The position numbers and the translations under genes were made by a program. The notes beneath the pieces are model-generated. The model was not told where the DNA came from and did not search any database. It saw only the letters and a program-made list of their open reading frames with translations. 61,484 nt of DNA from an uncultured Aquimarina sp. (GTDB taxonomy: Bacteria; Bacteroidota; Bacteroidia; Flavobacteriales; Flavobacteriaceae), in assembly GCA_947498785.1 (NCBI GenBank), contig CANMLS010000036.1, positions 1 to 61,484 on the forward strand. The letters run 5' to 3'. Below are positions 46,306 to 54,211 of this stretch, one piece after another (position 1 is the stretch's first letter; each line of letters starts with the position of its first letter).

Positions 46306-46674
46306 ATGATGCTTGGATTAAGAACAACAATATATAAAGTTGATGATTTGGATAAGGCCAAGAAATGGTATTCAGAAGCTTTTGATAAAATACCTTACTT
46401 TGACGAACCTTTTTATGTTGGATTTAATATTGCAGGATATGAACTAGGGCTGTTGCCAGAGGAAAATACAGAAGATAAAAAACATGGAGGAGTATTATCA
46501 TATTGGGGTGTTGAGGATATACACTCAACATATCAAAAATTAATTCAACAGGGAGCTGTTGAACATGAGAAACCAACAAATGTTGGAGGAGAAATAATAG
46601 TGGCCTCTGTAAAGTACCCATGGAATAATATCATAGGAATTATTTATAACCCAGAATTTAAAATAGAAAATTAA
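46306..46674 (+). CDS. VOC-superfamily (glyoxalase-like) protein in the paa operon
   Basis: 122 aa. A vicinal-oxygen-chelate domain: RTTIYKVDDLDKAKKWYSEAF at the start and a C-terminal strand ending IIGIIYNPEF. It is closely spaced to paaG (4-bp gap) and clearly cotranscribed, but VOC proteins are not part of the canonical phenylacetate pathway. It may handle a reactive side product or bind a small ligand; it may also be a passenger. Only three of four usual metal-ligand positions can be guessed. Confidence 0.8.
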   Translation: MMLGLRTTIYKVDDLDKAKKWYSEAFDKIPYFDEPFYVGFNIAGYELGLLPEENTEDKKHGGVLSYWGVEDIHSTYQKLIQQGAVEHEKPTNVGGEIIVASVKYPWNNIIGIIYNPEFKIEN

Positions 46675-46678
46675 AAAT

Positions 46679-47458
46679 ATGCCTTCAATCGAATTTCAAA
46701 TTGAGAATGGAGTGGCACGGGTAGTTTTAAACCGTCCAGAAACATTTAATAGCTTTAATAGAGACATGGCTTTGTTGTTGCAAAAAACATTAGACGAATG
46801 CAATACAAATGAAGAAGTAAGAACTATAGTTCTTATTGGTAACGGAAAAGCATTTTGTGCAGGACAGGATCTCAATGAAGTTACCTCACCCGAATTAAAT
46901 CCAGGATTTAGAAAAATACTTGAAGAGCATTATAATCCAATTGTAGAAAGGATAAGGACAATAGAAAAACCAATTGTTGCTGCGGTAAATGGTGTAGCTG
47001 CCGGAGCAGGAGCAAATATAGCTTTAGCTTGTGATATTGTCGTAGCTTCTGAAGCTGCTAGTTTTATTCAGGCGTTTAGTAAAATTGGATTAATTCCTGA
47101 TAGTGCAGGAACTTTCTTTCTACCAAGATTAATTGGTTTTCAAAAAGCGTCAGCATTAATGATGTTGGGAGATAAAGTATCTGCAAAAGAGGCTGAAGAG
47201 TTAGGGATGCTATATAAAGTGTTTTCTATGGAAACTTTTGAAGAAGAAGTAACTAAACTAGTTTCAAAACTGGCAAAAATGCCAACAAAAGCGTTAGGAC
47301 TTACCAAAAGATTATTAAATCAATCTATGGTTAATACGCTTGAAGAACAATTAGCAATCGAATCAGATTTACAGATAGAAGCTGCAGAAAGTGAAGATTA
47401 TACAGAAGGTGTAAATTCATTTATAGAAAAAAGGAAACCAATATTTAAAGGCAAGTAA
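46679..47458 (+). CDS. paaG: 1,2-epoxyphenylacetyl-CoA isomerase PaaG
   Basis: 259 aa. Crotonase fold, with NRPETFNSFNRDMA, the oxyanion-hole IVLIGNGKAFCAGQDLNE and VNGVAAGAGANIALACDIVVAS. The role (epoxide to oxepin-CoA, and a later double-bond shift) is inferred from similarity to PaaG and position directly after paaD and the VOC gene; PaaF is encoded at 54212. Length is normal. Confidence 0.9.
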   Translation: MPSIEFQIENGVARVVLNRPETFNSFNRDMALLLQKTLDECNTNEEVRTIVLIGNGKAFCAGQDLNEVTSPELNPGFRKILEEHYNPIVERIRTIEKPIVAAVNGVAAGAGANIALACDIVVASEAASFIQAFSKIGLIPDSAGTFFLPRLIGFQKASALMMLGDKVSAKEAEELGMLYKVFSMETFEEEVTKLVSKLAKMPTKALGLTKRLLNQSMVNTLEEQLAIESDLQIEAAESEDYTEGVNSFIEKRKPIFKGK

Positions 47459-47548
47459 ATTAAAAATATAAAACAGAAAAATGATAATGGTAAAAGTGAT
47501 TAGAAATAGAAGTAAACTTTAGACTTTTATATTTTACATTTAAAATTT
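47457..47548. repeat. Inverted-repeat element filling the paaG-paaH gap (no gene inside)
   Basis: Arms at 47457-47480 and 47525-47548 match as an inverted repeat in 19 of 24 bases. The left arm starts at the paaG stop and the right arm ends at the base before the paaH ATG. The right arm shares ATTTTACATTTAAAATTTA (19 bases) with the right end of S23 cassette C. It looks like an empty relative of that cassette. Confidence 0.6.
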
Positions 47549-48733
47549 ATGATTTATAAAATAGGAGTAATAGGATCAGGAACAATGGGAAGTGGCATTG
47601 CTCAAGTAGCTGCCACTAATGATTGTAAGGTAAAGGTATTTGACACAAAGCAAGAAGCTTTAGATAAAAGTAAAGCAGCTCTGGAGAAAGTTCTTTCCCG
47701 ATTAATAGAAAAAGGGAGAATAGATGAAACTGAAAAAACTCGCATTCAATCTAATATTTCATATGTAAATACTTTAAAAGAGTTTAAAGATGCAGATCTA
47801 ACCATTGAGGCTATTATTGAAGATCTTGATATTAAAAAGAAAGTGTTTTCAGAATTAGAAAGTTATGTTTCAGAACATACAATTATTGCATCAAACACAT
47901 CTTCTTTATCCATTGCTTCCATTGCCTCTTCATTGCAAAGACCAGAACGATGTATAGGGATTCATTTTTTTAACCCAGCACCCTTAATGAAATTGGTTGA
48001 AATAATACCAGCGGTACAAACTTCTACTCAAGTTATGGATAAGGTTGTGAGCATAATTAAGGATTGGAAAAAAGTTGTTGCTATAGCCAAAGACACCCCT
48101 GGATTTATTGTAAATAGAGTTGCTAGACCTTTCTATGGAGAATCGTTACGAATTTATGAAGAAGGGTTAGCTGATGTAGCTACTATAGATTGGAGTCTAA
48201 AAACTTTAGGAAGGTTTAGAATGGGACCTTTCGAATTGATGGACTTTATTGGTAATGATATTAATTATACCGTTACAGAAACCGTGTTTAAAGCATTTTA
48301 TTATGATGCTAGGTATAAACCTTCTTTCACCCAAAAAAGACTATCCGAAGCAGGATATTTAGGAAGGAAATCAGGCAAAGGATATTACGACTACCAGAAT
48401 GGTAAGAGTAATGCTGAATTTATTTCAGCATCTGCTAATAAGAATTCAACACTAGCAAAATATATTTTTGATAGAGTATTAGTAATGTTGATAAATGAAG
48501 CTGCAGATGCACTTTTCTGGAACATTGCTTCTGCAGAAGATATTGATAATGCAATGACCAAAGGGGTGAATTATCCAAAAGGATTATTAACCTGGGCAGA
48601 TGAAAAAGGAATTGACTGGTGTGTTAAGACATTGGATAGTTTATACGATGAATATCATGAGGATAGATATAGATGTAGCCCATTGTTAAGAAGAATGAAT
48701 AGAGAGAGGAAAACCTTTTTCTCTTTGGTTTGA
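47549..48733 (+). CDS. paaH: 3-hydroxyacyl-CoA dehydrogenase PaaH
   Basis: 394 aa. It oxidises 3-hydroxyadipyl-CoA with NAD in the last steps of phenylacetate breakdown. N-terminal Rossmann motif GVIGSGTMGSGIAQVAA, the ASNTSSLSI segment, and the catalytic-His GIHFFNPAPLMKLVEI; two C-terminal 3HCDH domains follow (GRFRMGPFELMDF and GVNYPKGLLTWAD). The stop codon lies inside the left arm of S23 cassette B. Confidence 0.92.
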   Translation: MIYKIGVIGSGTMGSGIAQVAATNDCKVKVFDTKQEALDKSKAALEKVLSRLIEKGRIDETEKTRIQSNISYVNTLKEFKDADLTIEAIIEDLDIKKKVFSELESYVSEHTIIASNTSSLSIASIASSLQRPERCIGIHFFNPAPLMKLVEIIPAVQTSTQVMDKVVSIIKDWKKVVAIAKDTPGFIVNRVARPFYGESLRIYEEGLADVATIDWSLKTLGRFRMGPFELMDFIGNDINYTVTETVFKAFYYDARYKPSFTQKRLSEAGYLGRKSGKGYYDYQNGKSNAEFISASANKNSTLAKYIFDRVLVMLINEAADALFWNIASAEDIDNAMTKGVNYPKGLLTWADEKGIDWCVKTLDSLYDEYHEDRYRCSPLLRRMNRERKTFFSLV

Positions 48734-49242
48734 GGTTTGAGTGGTTAGGATTGAGAAAGTAAATTATAAAAATGAACTCTAAATATCGTTTTAAATTTGA
48801 AGACCTTACAGTATATCTTAGAGCTATGGAGTATGGAGAAATGGTAAATGTTTTGGTTAAAAAGTTTCCTAAAGAAGAGTGTTTTGAACTGAGTTCTCAG
48901 TTTAAACGAGCGGCTGATTCTATTGCTTTGAATATAGCTGAAGGTTCTAGCGGAACAGATGCTCAATTTTATAATTATTTAGGAAATGCATGGCATAGTT
49001 CGCATGAATGTGTTTCGTGTAGCTCAAAAGCTAGATTAAGAAAATATATCACATTTGAGGAGGACGAAGAGAATAGAAGAGTATTAACAGAGCTTTCTAA
49101 AATGATCACAACGCTTAGAAGTAGAATTTCGGTTAGAATAAAGAATAAGAAACAGAAGTAAAATGAAGAACATTAAGCCTGATACTGCGAACCTTAATTC
49201 TGATAATTCAGATCTTACACCTATTTCCTCAAACCTCATACC
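48727..49242 (+). mobile_element. Candidate S23 cassette B in the paaH-paaI junction
   Basis: GGTTTGAGGTTTGAG (48727-48741) and its inverted copy at 49228-49242 match in 14 of 15 bases and bracket the four-helix-bundle gene at 48772-49161. The left arm covers the paaH stop; the right arm lies in the first 27 codons of the annotated paaI frame. There is no transposase and no visible target duplication. Confidence 0.45.
48772..49161 (+). CDS. Four-helix-bundle protein, S23/IVP family (copy B)
   Basis: 129 aa. It carries the S23/IVP signature FEDLTVYLRAMEYGEMV, SSQFKRAADSIALNIAEGSS and FYNYLGNAWHSSHEC, of the other branch of the family from copies A and C (these have FIHKMxIxLKE). The function of the family is unknown. 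It has no role in phenylacetate metabolism that I know of. It is cotranscribed with paa genes: the stop is 2 bp before the paaI start. Confidence 0.88.
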   Translation: MNSKYRFKFEDLTVYLRAMEYGEMVNVLVKKFPKEECFELSSQFKRAADSIALNIAEGSSGTDAQFYNYLGNAWHSSHECVSCSSKARLRKYITFEEDEENRRVLTELSKMITTLRSRISVRIKNKKQK

Positions 49243-49630
49243 TGTCAAGATGCTGTCTCAGGACGCTTTCAGTCAATGGTTAGGAATCAAGGTGCTCGAA
49301 GTTGTAAAAGGGAGATGTAAGGTAGGAATGACGGTACGAAAGGAAATGCTTAATAGCATGGGAAAAGCACATGGCGGAATTAGCTATTCATTAGCTGATA
49401 CAGCTTTTGGATTTTCGGCGAATACTCATGGAAAATATGCAGTTTCTATAGAGACTTCTATTAATCATATTGAAGCATTAGAAGAAGGGGATTATTTAAC
49501 GGCAGAAGCAGTAACAGATATTGCTAAAACCAAGGTTGGGTTCAATATTGTCGAAGTAAAGAGAGGAAATGATATTGTAGCATTGTTTAAAGGAGTAGTA
49601 TATAGAACCAGTAAAGACTGGGAAGAATAA
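49163..49630 (+). CDS. paaI: Hydroxyphenylacetyl-CoA thioesterase PaaI
   Basis: 155 aa as drawn. A hotdog-fold thioesterase with MLSQDAFSQWLGIKVLEVVKG, the catalytic GKAHGGISYSLADTAFGFSAN and SIETSINHIEALEEGDYL. It releases CoA from dead-end products. The first about 28 residues (Asn, Asp, Ser, Pro and Leu rich) do not look like a hotdog domain and are encoded partly by the right arm of S23 cassette B. A start at 49250 (MLSQDAF) would give 126 aa. The original start may have been replaced by the cassette. Confidence 0.88.
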   Translation: MKNIKPDTANLNSDNSDLTPISSNLIPVKMLSQDAFSQWLGIKVLEVVKGRCKVGMTVRKEMLNSMGKAHGGISYSLADTAFGFSANTHGKYAVSIETSINHIEALEEGDYLTAEAVTDIAKTKVGFNIVEVKRGNDIVALFKGVVYRTSKDWEE

Positions 49631-50092
49631 ATGTAAAACTGAAAAATATAAAATTTAAAAGTGCTAACTGTTCAGAAATATGATCTTCAGTTGAGGCTAG
49701 TAAAGTTTTCAGCAAGTATTATTCTTAATGTAAATGCATTAAACAAGTCTTTTGCATCTGAACATTTGACTAAACAATTAATTCGCTCTGTTACCTCGGC
49801 TGCATTAAATTATGGAGAAGCTCAAAGTGCAGAATCGAGAAGGGATTTTATTCATAAAATGAAAATATGTCTTAAGGAGTTAAGAGAGTCACAAGTAAAT
49901 CTACAGATTTTAAGTGAGGCAAAATTAATTAACGATTATGATAAGTTTGATAAGATTATACAAGAATGTAAGGAACTAGTAGCAATTTTTACCACTAGTA
50001 TTAAAACATCAAATACAAAGTAAAATATAAAACTAAAAAGGTGAAATTGTAAAAATTGAAGATGAAACTTTTGACTTTTCAATTTTACATTT
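49629..50092 (+). mobile_element. Candidate S23 cassette C in the paaI-paaJ junction
   Basis: AAATGTAAAACTGAAAA (49629-49645) and its inverted copy at 50076-50092 match in 16 of 17 bases and enclose the four-helix-bundle gene at 49661-50023. The left arm starts at the paaI stop; the right arm ends 13 bp before the paaJ start. The region 50024-50105 is itself imperfectly self-complementary. No transposase is encoded. Confidence 0.45.
49661..50023 (+). CDS. Four-helix-bundle protein, S23/IVP family (copy C)
   Basis: 120 aa, starting with GTG. S23/IVP features: LTKQLIRSVTSAALNYGEAQ and RRDFIHKMKICLKELRES, then two more helices. It is most like copy A of the metal operon (shared FIHKM-LKE pattern and ending IKTSxxxK), although the operons are unrelated. 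Its function is unknown. It sits between paaI and paaJ inside an inverted repeat. Confidence 0.85.
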   Translation: MLTVQKYDLQLRLVKFSASIILNVNALNKSFASEHLTKQLIRSVTSAALNYGEAQSAESRRDFIHKMKICLKELRESQVNLQILSEAKLINDYDKFDKIIQECKELVAIFTTSIKTSNTK

Positions 50093-50105
50093 AAAATTTA
50101 AAATT

Positions 50106-51317
50106 TTGAAAGAAGCATATATCATAGATGGAGTGCGAACTCCGATAGGTAGTTATAAAGGAACATTGTCGGCTGTAAGAGTAGATGATTTAGGAGCTTT
50201 GGTAATAGAAAAATTATTAGAAAAGAATCCCGACATTCCAAGAGAAGCCTATGATGATGTAATCATGGGATGCGCTAATCAGGCAGGTGAAGATAATCGC
50301 AATGTCGCAAGAATGGCAGCATTATTAGCAGGTCTTCCTTTTAACGTTCCAGGAGAAACAATAAATCGTTTATGTAGTTCTGGGTTATCCGCAATAGTTC
50401 ATGCAAATCGTGCAATTAAAACTGGTGATGGAGATCTTTTTATTTCTGGAGGAGTAGAAAATATGACACGTGGGCCATATGTAATTGCTAAGCCATCATC
50501 TGCTTTTGGTAATGATTCCAAAATGTATGATTCTAGCTTTGGATGGCGTTTTGTAAACCATAAAATGCATGAACTTTATGGAACAGACGGTATGGGGAAT
50601 ACTGCAGAAAATTTAGTAGAGAAATATAATATTTCTCGCGAAGATCAGGATGCATTTGCTTATTGGAGCCAGATGAAAGCCGCAGCAGCACAAAAATCAG
50701 GAAGATTGGCTAAAGAGATAGTAACGGTAGAAATTCCTCAGCGTAAAAAAGAACCAATTCTTTTTTCCAATGATGAGTTTATAAAAGCGAATACTACCAA
50801 AGAAGTATTAGGTAAGCTTCGTGCGGCCTTCAAAAAAGATGGAAGTGTAACAGCAGGAAACTCCTCAGGACTCAATGATGGTGCTGCAGCAACTATAATT
50901 GCTTCTGAAGATGCAGTAAAGAAATACAGCCTAATCCCCCTCGCAAGAATCGTAAGTTCTGCTGTGGTTGGAGTAGAACCAAGAATTATGGGAATAGGGC
51001 CCGTTCAAGCATCTAATAAAGCTTTAGAAAAAGCAGGAATTACAATGGATGATATAGATGTTATTGAACTTAATGAGGCTTTTGCCTCTCAAGCGTTAGC
51101 ATGCATAAGAGAATGGGGATTAGAAGATAATGATCCAAGAATAAATCCCAATGGAGGATCAATAGCAATAGGACATCCATTAGGAGTAACAGGAGCTAGA
51201 ATAGCATATTCGGCAGCTTTAGAATTAAAAGAACAAAATAAACGATATGCTTTAATCACAATGTGTGTTGGGGTAGGACAAGGTTATGCTTGTATAATAG
51301 AAAATATGAATTTGTAA
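50106..51317 (+). CDS. paaJ: 3-oxoadipyl-CoA thiolase PaaJ
   Basis: 403 aa, starting with TTG. It splits 3-oxoadipyl-CoA to acetyl-CoA and succinyl-CoA and also acts on the C8 dehydrosuberyl intermediate. Thiolase N-domain with the nucleophilic Cys in INRLCSSGLSAI, then NEAFASQALA, GGSIAIGHPLGVTGAR and the second Cys in MCVGVGQGYA. Start is set by the conserved KEAYIIDGVRTPIG. Cassette C lies immediately upstream. Confidence 0.93.
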   Translation: MKEAYIIDGVRTPIGSYKGTLSAVRVDDLGALVIEKLLEKNPDIPREAYDDVIMGCANQAGEDNRNVARMAALLAGLPFNVPGETINRLCSSGLSAIVHANRAIKTGDGDLFISGGVENMTRGPYVIAKPSSAFGNDSKMYDSSFGWRFVNHKMHELYGTDGMGNTAENLVEKYNISREDQDAFAYWSQMKAAAAQKSGRLAKEIVTVEIPQRKKEPILFSNDEFIKANTTKEVLGKLRAAFKKDGSVTAGNSSGLNDGAAATIIASEDAVKKYSLIPLARIVSSAVVGVEPRIMGIGPVQASNKALEKAGITMDDIDVIELNEAFASQALACIREWGLEDNDPRINPNGGSIAIGHPLGVTGARIAYSAALELKEQNKRYALITMCVGVGQGYACIIENMNL

Positions 51318-51388
51318 ATCAATAATAACTATAAGCGGATTAAATTATAATCCTGGCGTAGGTTGAATCCATTTTAAAAAACAATAAG

Positions 51389-51631
51389 ATGAATCTGAGA
51401 AACGCAAGAATAAACTTAAGGAATGCTAATCTTAACTTAAGTAATGCAAGAATTGATTTGAGGAATGCAAGAATGAATTTTAGAAATGTTAGAATAGACT
51501 CAAATAGTACAAAAATGAACTTAAGAAATGCAAGAATAGACCTTAGAAATGCACTTATAGGTCTTAGAAATGCAGGAATAGAATTAGAAGATGCAAGAAT
51601 TGGTATGAGGGATGTAAGAATGAAATTATAA
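51389..51631 (+). CDS. 80-residue protein made of 7-residue repeats
   Basis: About eleven consecutive heptads run from residue 2 to the end, with consensus NLRNARI (IDLRNAR in another phase); unit six (IDSNSTK) is degenerate. Leu at one position and Ala three residues later give a Leu/Ala heptad spacing that suits a coiled coil; a repeat-strand fold such as that of pentapeptide-repeat proteins, whose units look similar but are five residues long, is an alternative. Codons differ between units while the residues stay (CTG, TTA, TTG, CTT for Leu; AGA and AGG for Arg), which argues for selection on protein. It is basic and has no signal. It lies between paaJ and paaZ. I know of no named family. 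Confidence 0.6.
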   Translation: MNLRNARINLRNANLNLSNARIDLRNARMNFRNVRIDSNSTKMNLRNARIDLRNALIGLRNAGIELEDARIGMRDVRMKL

Positions 51632-51660
51632 AAAGTATAAAAAAACAACTGCCTAAAAAA

Positions 51661-51679
51661 ATCCCCTTTTTGGGGTTAA
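51661..51679. other. Short GC hairpin before paaZ
   Basis: ATCCCC and GGGGTT pair around TTTTTT just upstream of the paaZ ATG at 51690. It is too short for a strong terminator and probably an mRNA hairpin of the operon. Confidence 0.35.
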
Positions 51680-51689
51680 AGGTCGACTT

Positions 51690-54188
51690 ATGAAAAAACT
51701 AGAAAGCTACATAAATGGGAAATGGGTTGCTGGTTCTGGAGACGGTACGGTAATGCATGATGCTGTTACAGGCGAAGTTATTGGTCATTCAACCACTGAT
51801 GGATTAGATATTCCAGAAGTATTACAATACGGTAGAACAAAAGGAGGAGAAATTCTTAGAAAAATGACCTTTCAAGAGCGAGGAAATATGCTTAAAAAAT
51901 TAGCATTATTTCTTACCAAAGGCAAAGAAGAATTTTATGAATTAAGTTACCGTTCTGGAGCTACCCGAATTGATAGCTGGATAGATATCGAAGGAGGTTT
52001 TGGAAACCTATTTGCTAATGCATCTCTAAGAAAACTTTTTCCAAATCAGTCGTATCATGTAGAAGGAGATCCAATAGATCTTTCTCGGGGAGGAAGATTC
52101 ATGGCACATCATATTTTAGTACCCAAAAGAGGAGTTGCAGTGCATATTAATGCATTTAATTTCCCTATATGGGGAATGTTAGAAAAGTGCGCTGTAAATT
52201 GGATGGCCGGAGTACCTGCTGTAGTTTTACCAGCACCGCAAACAGCATATTTGACTGAAGCAGTAGTACGTGTAATTATAGATTCAGGAATAGTACCAGA
52301 GGGTGCTTTGCAATTACTTAGTGGAATGACAAAGTCAATATTAGATACTGTATCTTCTCAAGATGTAGTAACATTTACAGGTTCTGCACATACAGGAAGA
52401 ATACTCAAAGCACATCCAAGGTTAATAGAAGAATCCGTTCCTTTTACAATGGAAGCAGATTCTTTAAATGCTTCTGTGCTAGGAAAAGATGCAGTGCCAG
52501 GAACACCAGAATTTGACCTGTTTATCAAAGAAGTCAGAAAAGAAATGACTGTAAAATCCGGTCAGAAATGTACTGCTATTCGTAGAATCATTGTGCCATC
52601 TACTTTAGTTGAAGATGTGCAAATTGCATTAGGTCAACAGCTAGATAAAGTTACTATAGGAGACCCAAGGCTGAAAGAAGTACGAATGGGAGCTTTAGCG
52701 AGTAAAAAGCAGGTAGAAAGTTTTAAAAATAATGTTTCAGAAATTGCCAAAACTGCACAATTGGTATACGGTGATTTAGATAAAATTGAAACTATTGGAG
52801 CAGATGCTCAAAAAGGAGCTTTTGTTTCTCCCATTTTGTTAAGAGAAGATCAGCCTTTCAAGAATACAAATGTTCATGAAATTGAGGCTTTCGGTCCAGT
52901 ATCTACAATCATGCCTTATGATACTTTACAGGATGCAATTACATTATCTCAAATGGGTAAAGGATCATTGGTTTCTTCTATTTTCACGTATGATGATAAG
53001 ATCGCAAGAGATTATATCGTAGGAGCAGCTTCACATCATGGGCGTATTTTAGTAGGAAATAGAGAAAATGCAAAGCAGAGCACAGGTCATGGATCCCCAT
53101 TGCCATTGTTGACTCATGGAGGCCCGGGAAGAGCTGGAGGAGGAGAAGAAATGGGAGGAATGCGTGGTATCAAGCATTTTATGCAGCGATGTGCTATACA
53201 AGGTACGCCAACAACCCTAACAGAAGTTACAGGTATTTATCAGGCAAATTCTGAATATAAAGTATCTGAAAAACATCCATTTTCATATCATTGGGAAGAT
53301 ATTGAGCCAGGAATGTCGATCAAAACTCATAAGCGTACAGTAACCGATACTGATATTATTAATTTTGGAAACCTTACATGGGATCATTTCTATGCACATA
53401 CCGATATTACATCGTTAGAAGGAAGTATTTTTGAAAAACGAACTGCTCACGGATATTTTATTCTTGCGGCGGCGGCGGGTTTATTTGTGTACCCTAATAA
53501 AGGTCCTGTAACTGCAAATTACGGACTAGAAGAATGCAGGTTCCTTAGGCCTATTTATCATAATGATACTGTTTATGTACGACTAACCTGTAAACAAAAA
53601 GTAGACCGAGATCATAGAGGAAAAGAACTCCCTAGTGGAATTGTAAAATGGTTTGTAGAAGTATTTGATCAAGAAGATGAATTAGCAGCAATCGCTACTA
53701 TTCTAACCATGGTACAAAAGAAATCTCCATTTATACAAGTCGATAAATCAAATATTGAAGGATATTTAGCAAAATTAACAAAAGATACTAAACCTAAGTG
53801 GGGAATGTTAACACCACAGCATATGATTGAACATGTTGAGAAGACGATTAGAATGGGATCTGGCGAAATTCAAGATTTTGAGATTGCCACTCCAGAGAAA
53901 CATCTTGAGAAAGTACAGGAAACTATATACAATCATAAACCAATGCCAAAAGGGCATCAACATCCTTTGATGAAAGAAGGTGAATTGGAAGAATTAATAC
54001 ATCCAGATTTGGCTACAGCAAAGTTAAAACTGATAGAAGCTCTTGATGAGTTTGAAATGTATTTTAAAGAGAATCCAAACGCTATAACCAAAAATGCAGT
54101 ATTTGGAGAGATAAATAAGTTCGAATGGGATTTGGTAAACATAAAACATTTGAATCATCACTTTGAACAATTTGGACTTTTTGATTAA
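51690..54188 (+). CDS. paaZ: PaaZ bifunctional ring-opening enzyme with a DUF1569/DinB-like tail
   Basis: 832 aa. The N-terminal aldehyde dehydrogenase (about 1-520) has FTMEADSLNASVLG and the catalytic Cys in KSGQKCTAIRR; the MaoC-like oxepin-CoA hydrolase domain (about 540-680) has WDHFYAHTDIT and EKRTAHGYFILA. E. coli PaaZ stops near 680 aa. Here about 150 extra residues (KPKWGMLTPQHMIEHVEKTI at the start, FGEINKFEWD and KHLNHHFEQFGLFD at the end) resemble a DUF1569/DinB-like four-helix protein with its conserved His residues. The fusion is in one open frame. The tail's role is unknown. Confidence 0.93.
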   Translation: MKKLESYINGKWVAGSGDGTVMHDAVTGEVIGHSTTDGLDIPEVLQYGRTKGGEILRKMTFQERGNMLKKLALFLTKGKEEFYELSYRSGATRIDSWIDIEGGFGNLFANASLRKLFPNQSYHVEGDPIDLSRGGRFMAHHILVPKRGVAVHINAFNFPIWGMLEKCAVNWMAGVPAVVLPAPQTAYLTEAVVRVIIDSGIVPEGALQLLSGMTKSILDTVSSQDVVTFTGSAHTGRILKAHPRLIEESVPFTMEADSLNASVLGKDAVPGTPEFDLFIKEVRKEMTVKSGQKCTAIRRIIVPSTLVEDVQIALGQQLDKVTIGDPRLKEVRMGALASKKQVESFKNNVSEIAKTAQLVYGDLDKIETIGADAQKGAFVSPILLREDQPFKNTNVHEIEAFGPVSTIMPYDTLQDAITLSQMGKGSLVSSIFTYDDKIARDYIVGAASHHGRILVGNRENAKQSTGHGSPLPLLTHGGPGRAGGGEEMGGMRGIKHFMQRCAIQGTPTTLTEVTGIYQANSEYKVSEKHPFSYHWEDIEPGMSIKTHKRTVTDTDIINFGNLTWDHFYAHTDITSLEGSIFEKRTAHGYFILAAAAGLFVYPNKGPVTANYGLEECRFLRPIYHNDTVYVRLTCKQKVDRDHRGKELPSGIVKWFVEVFDQEDELAAIATILTMVQKKSPFIQVDKSNIEGYLAKLTKDTKPKWGMLTPQHMIEHVEKTIRMGSGEIQDFEIATPEKHLEKVQETIYNHKPMPKGHQHPLMKEGELEELIHPDLATAKLKLIEALDEFEMYFKENPNAITKNAVFGEINKFEWDLVNIKHLNHHFEQFGLFD

Positions 54189-54211
54189 ATAAAAATAAAT
54201 GTTGTAATAGT

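Noticed and set aside
51340..51648. Minus-strand ORF with FLKFILA-type hydrophobic repeats opposite the heptapeptide gene
   Set aside because: It is the mirror of the 21-bp repeat in another frame. Codon variation follows the + frame (synonymous Leu, Arg and Asn codons), so the + frame is the better coding candidate.
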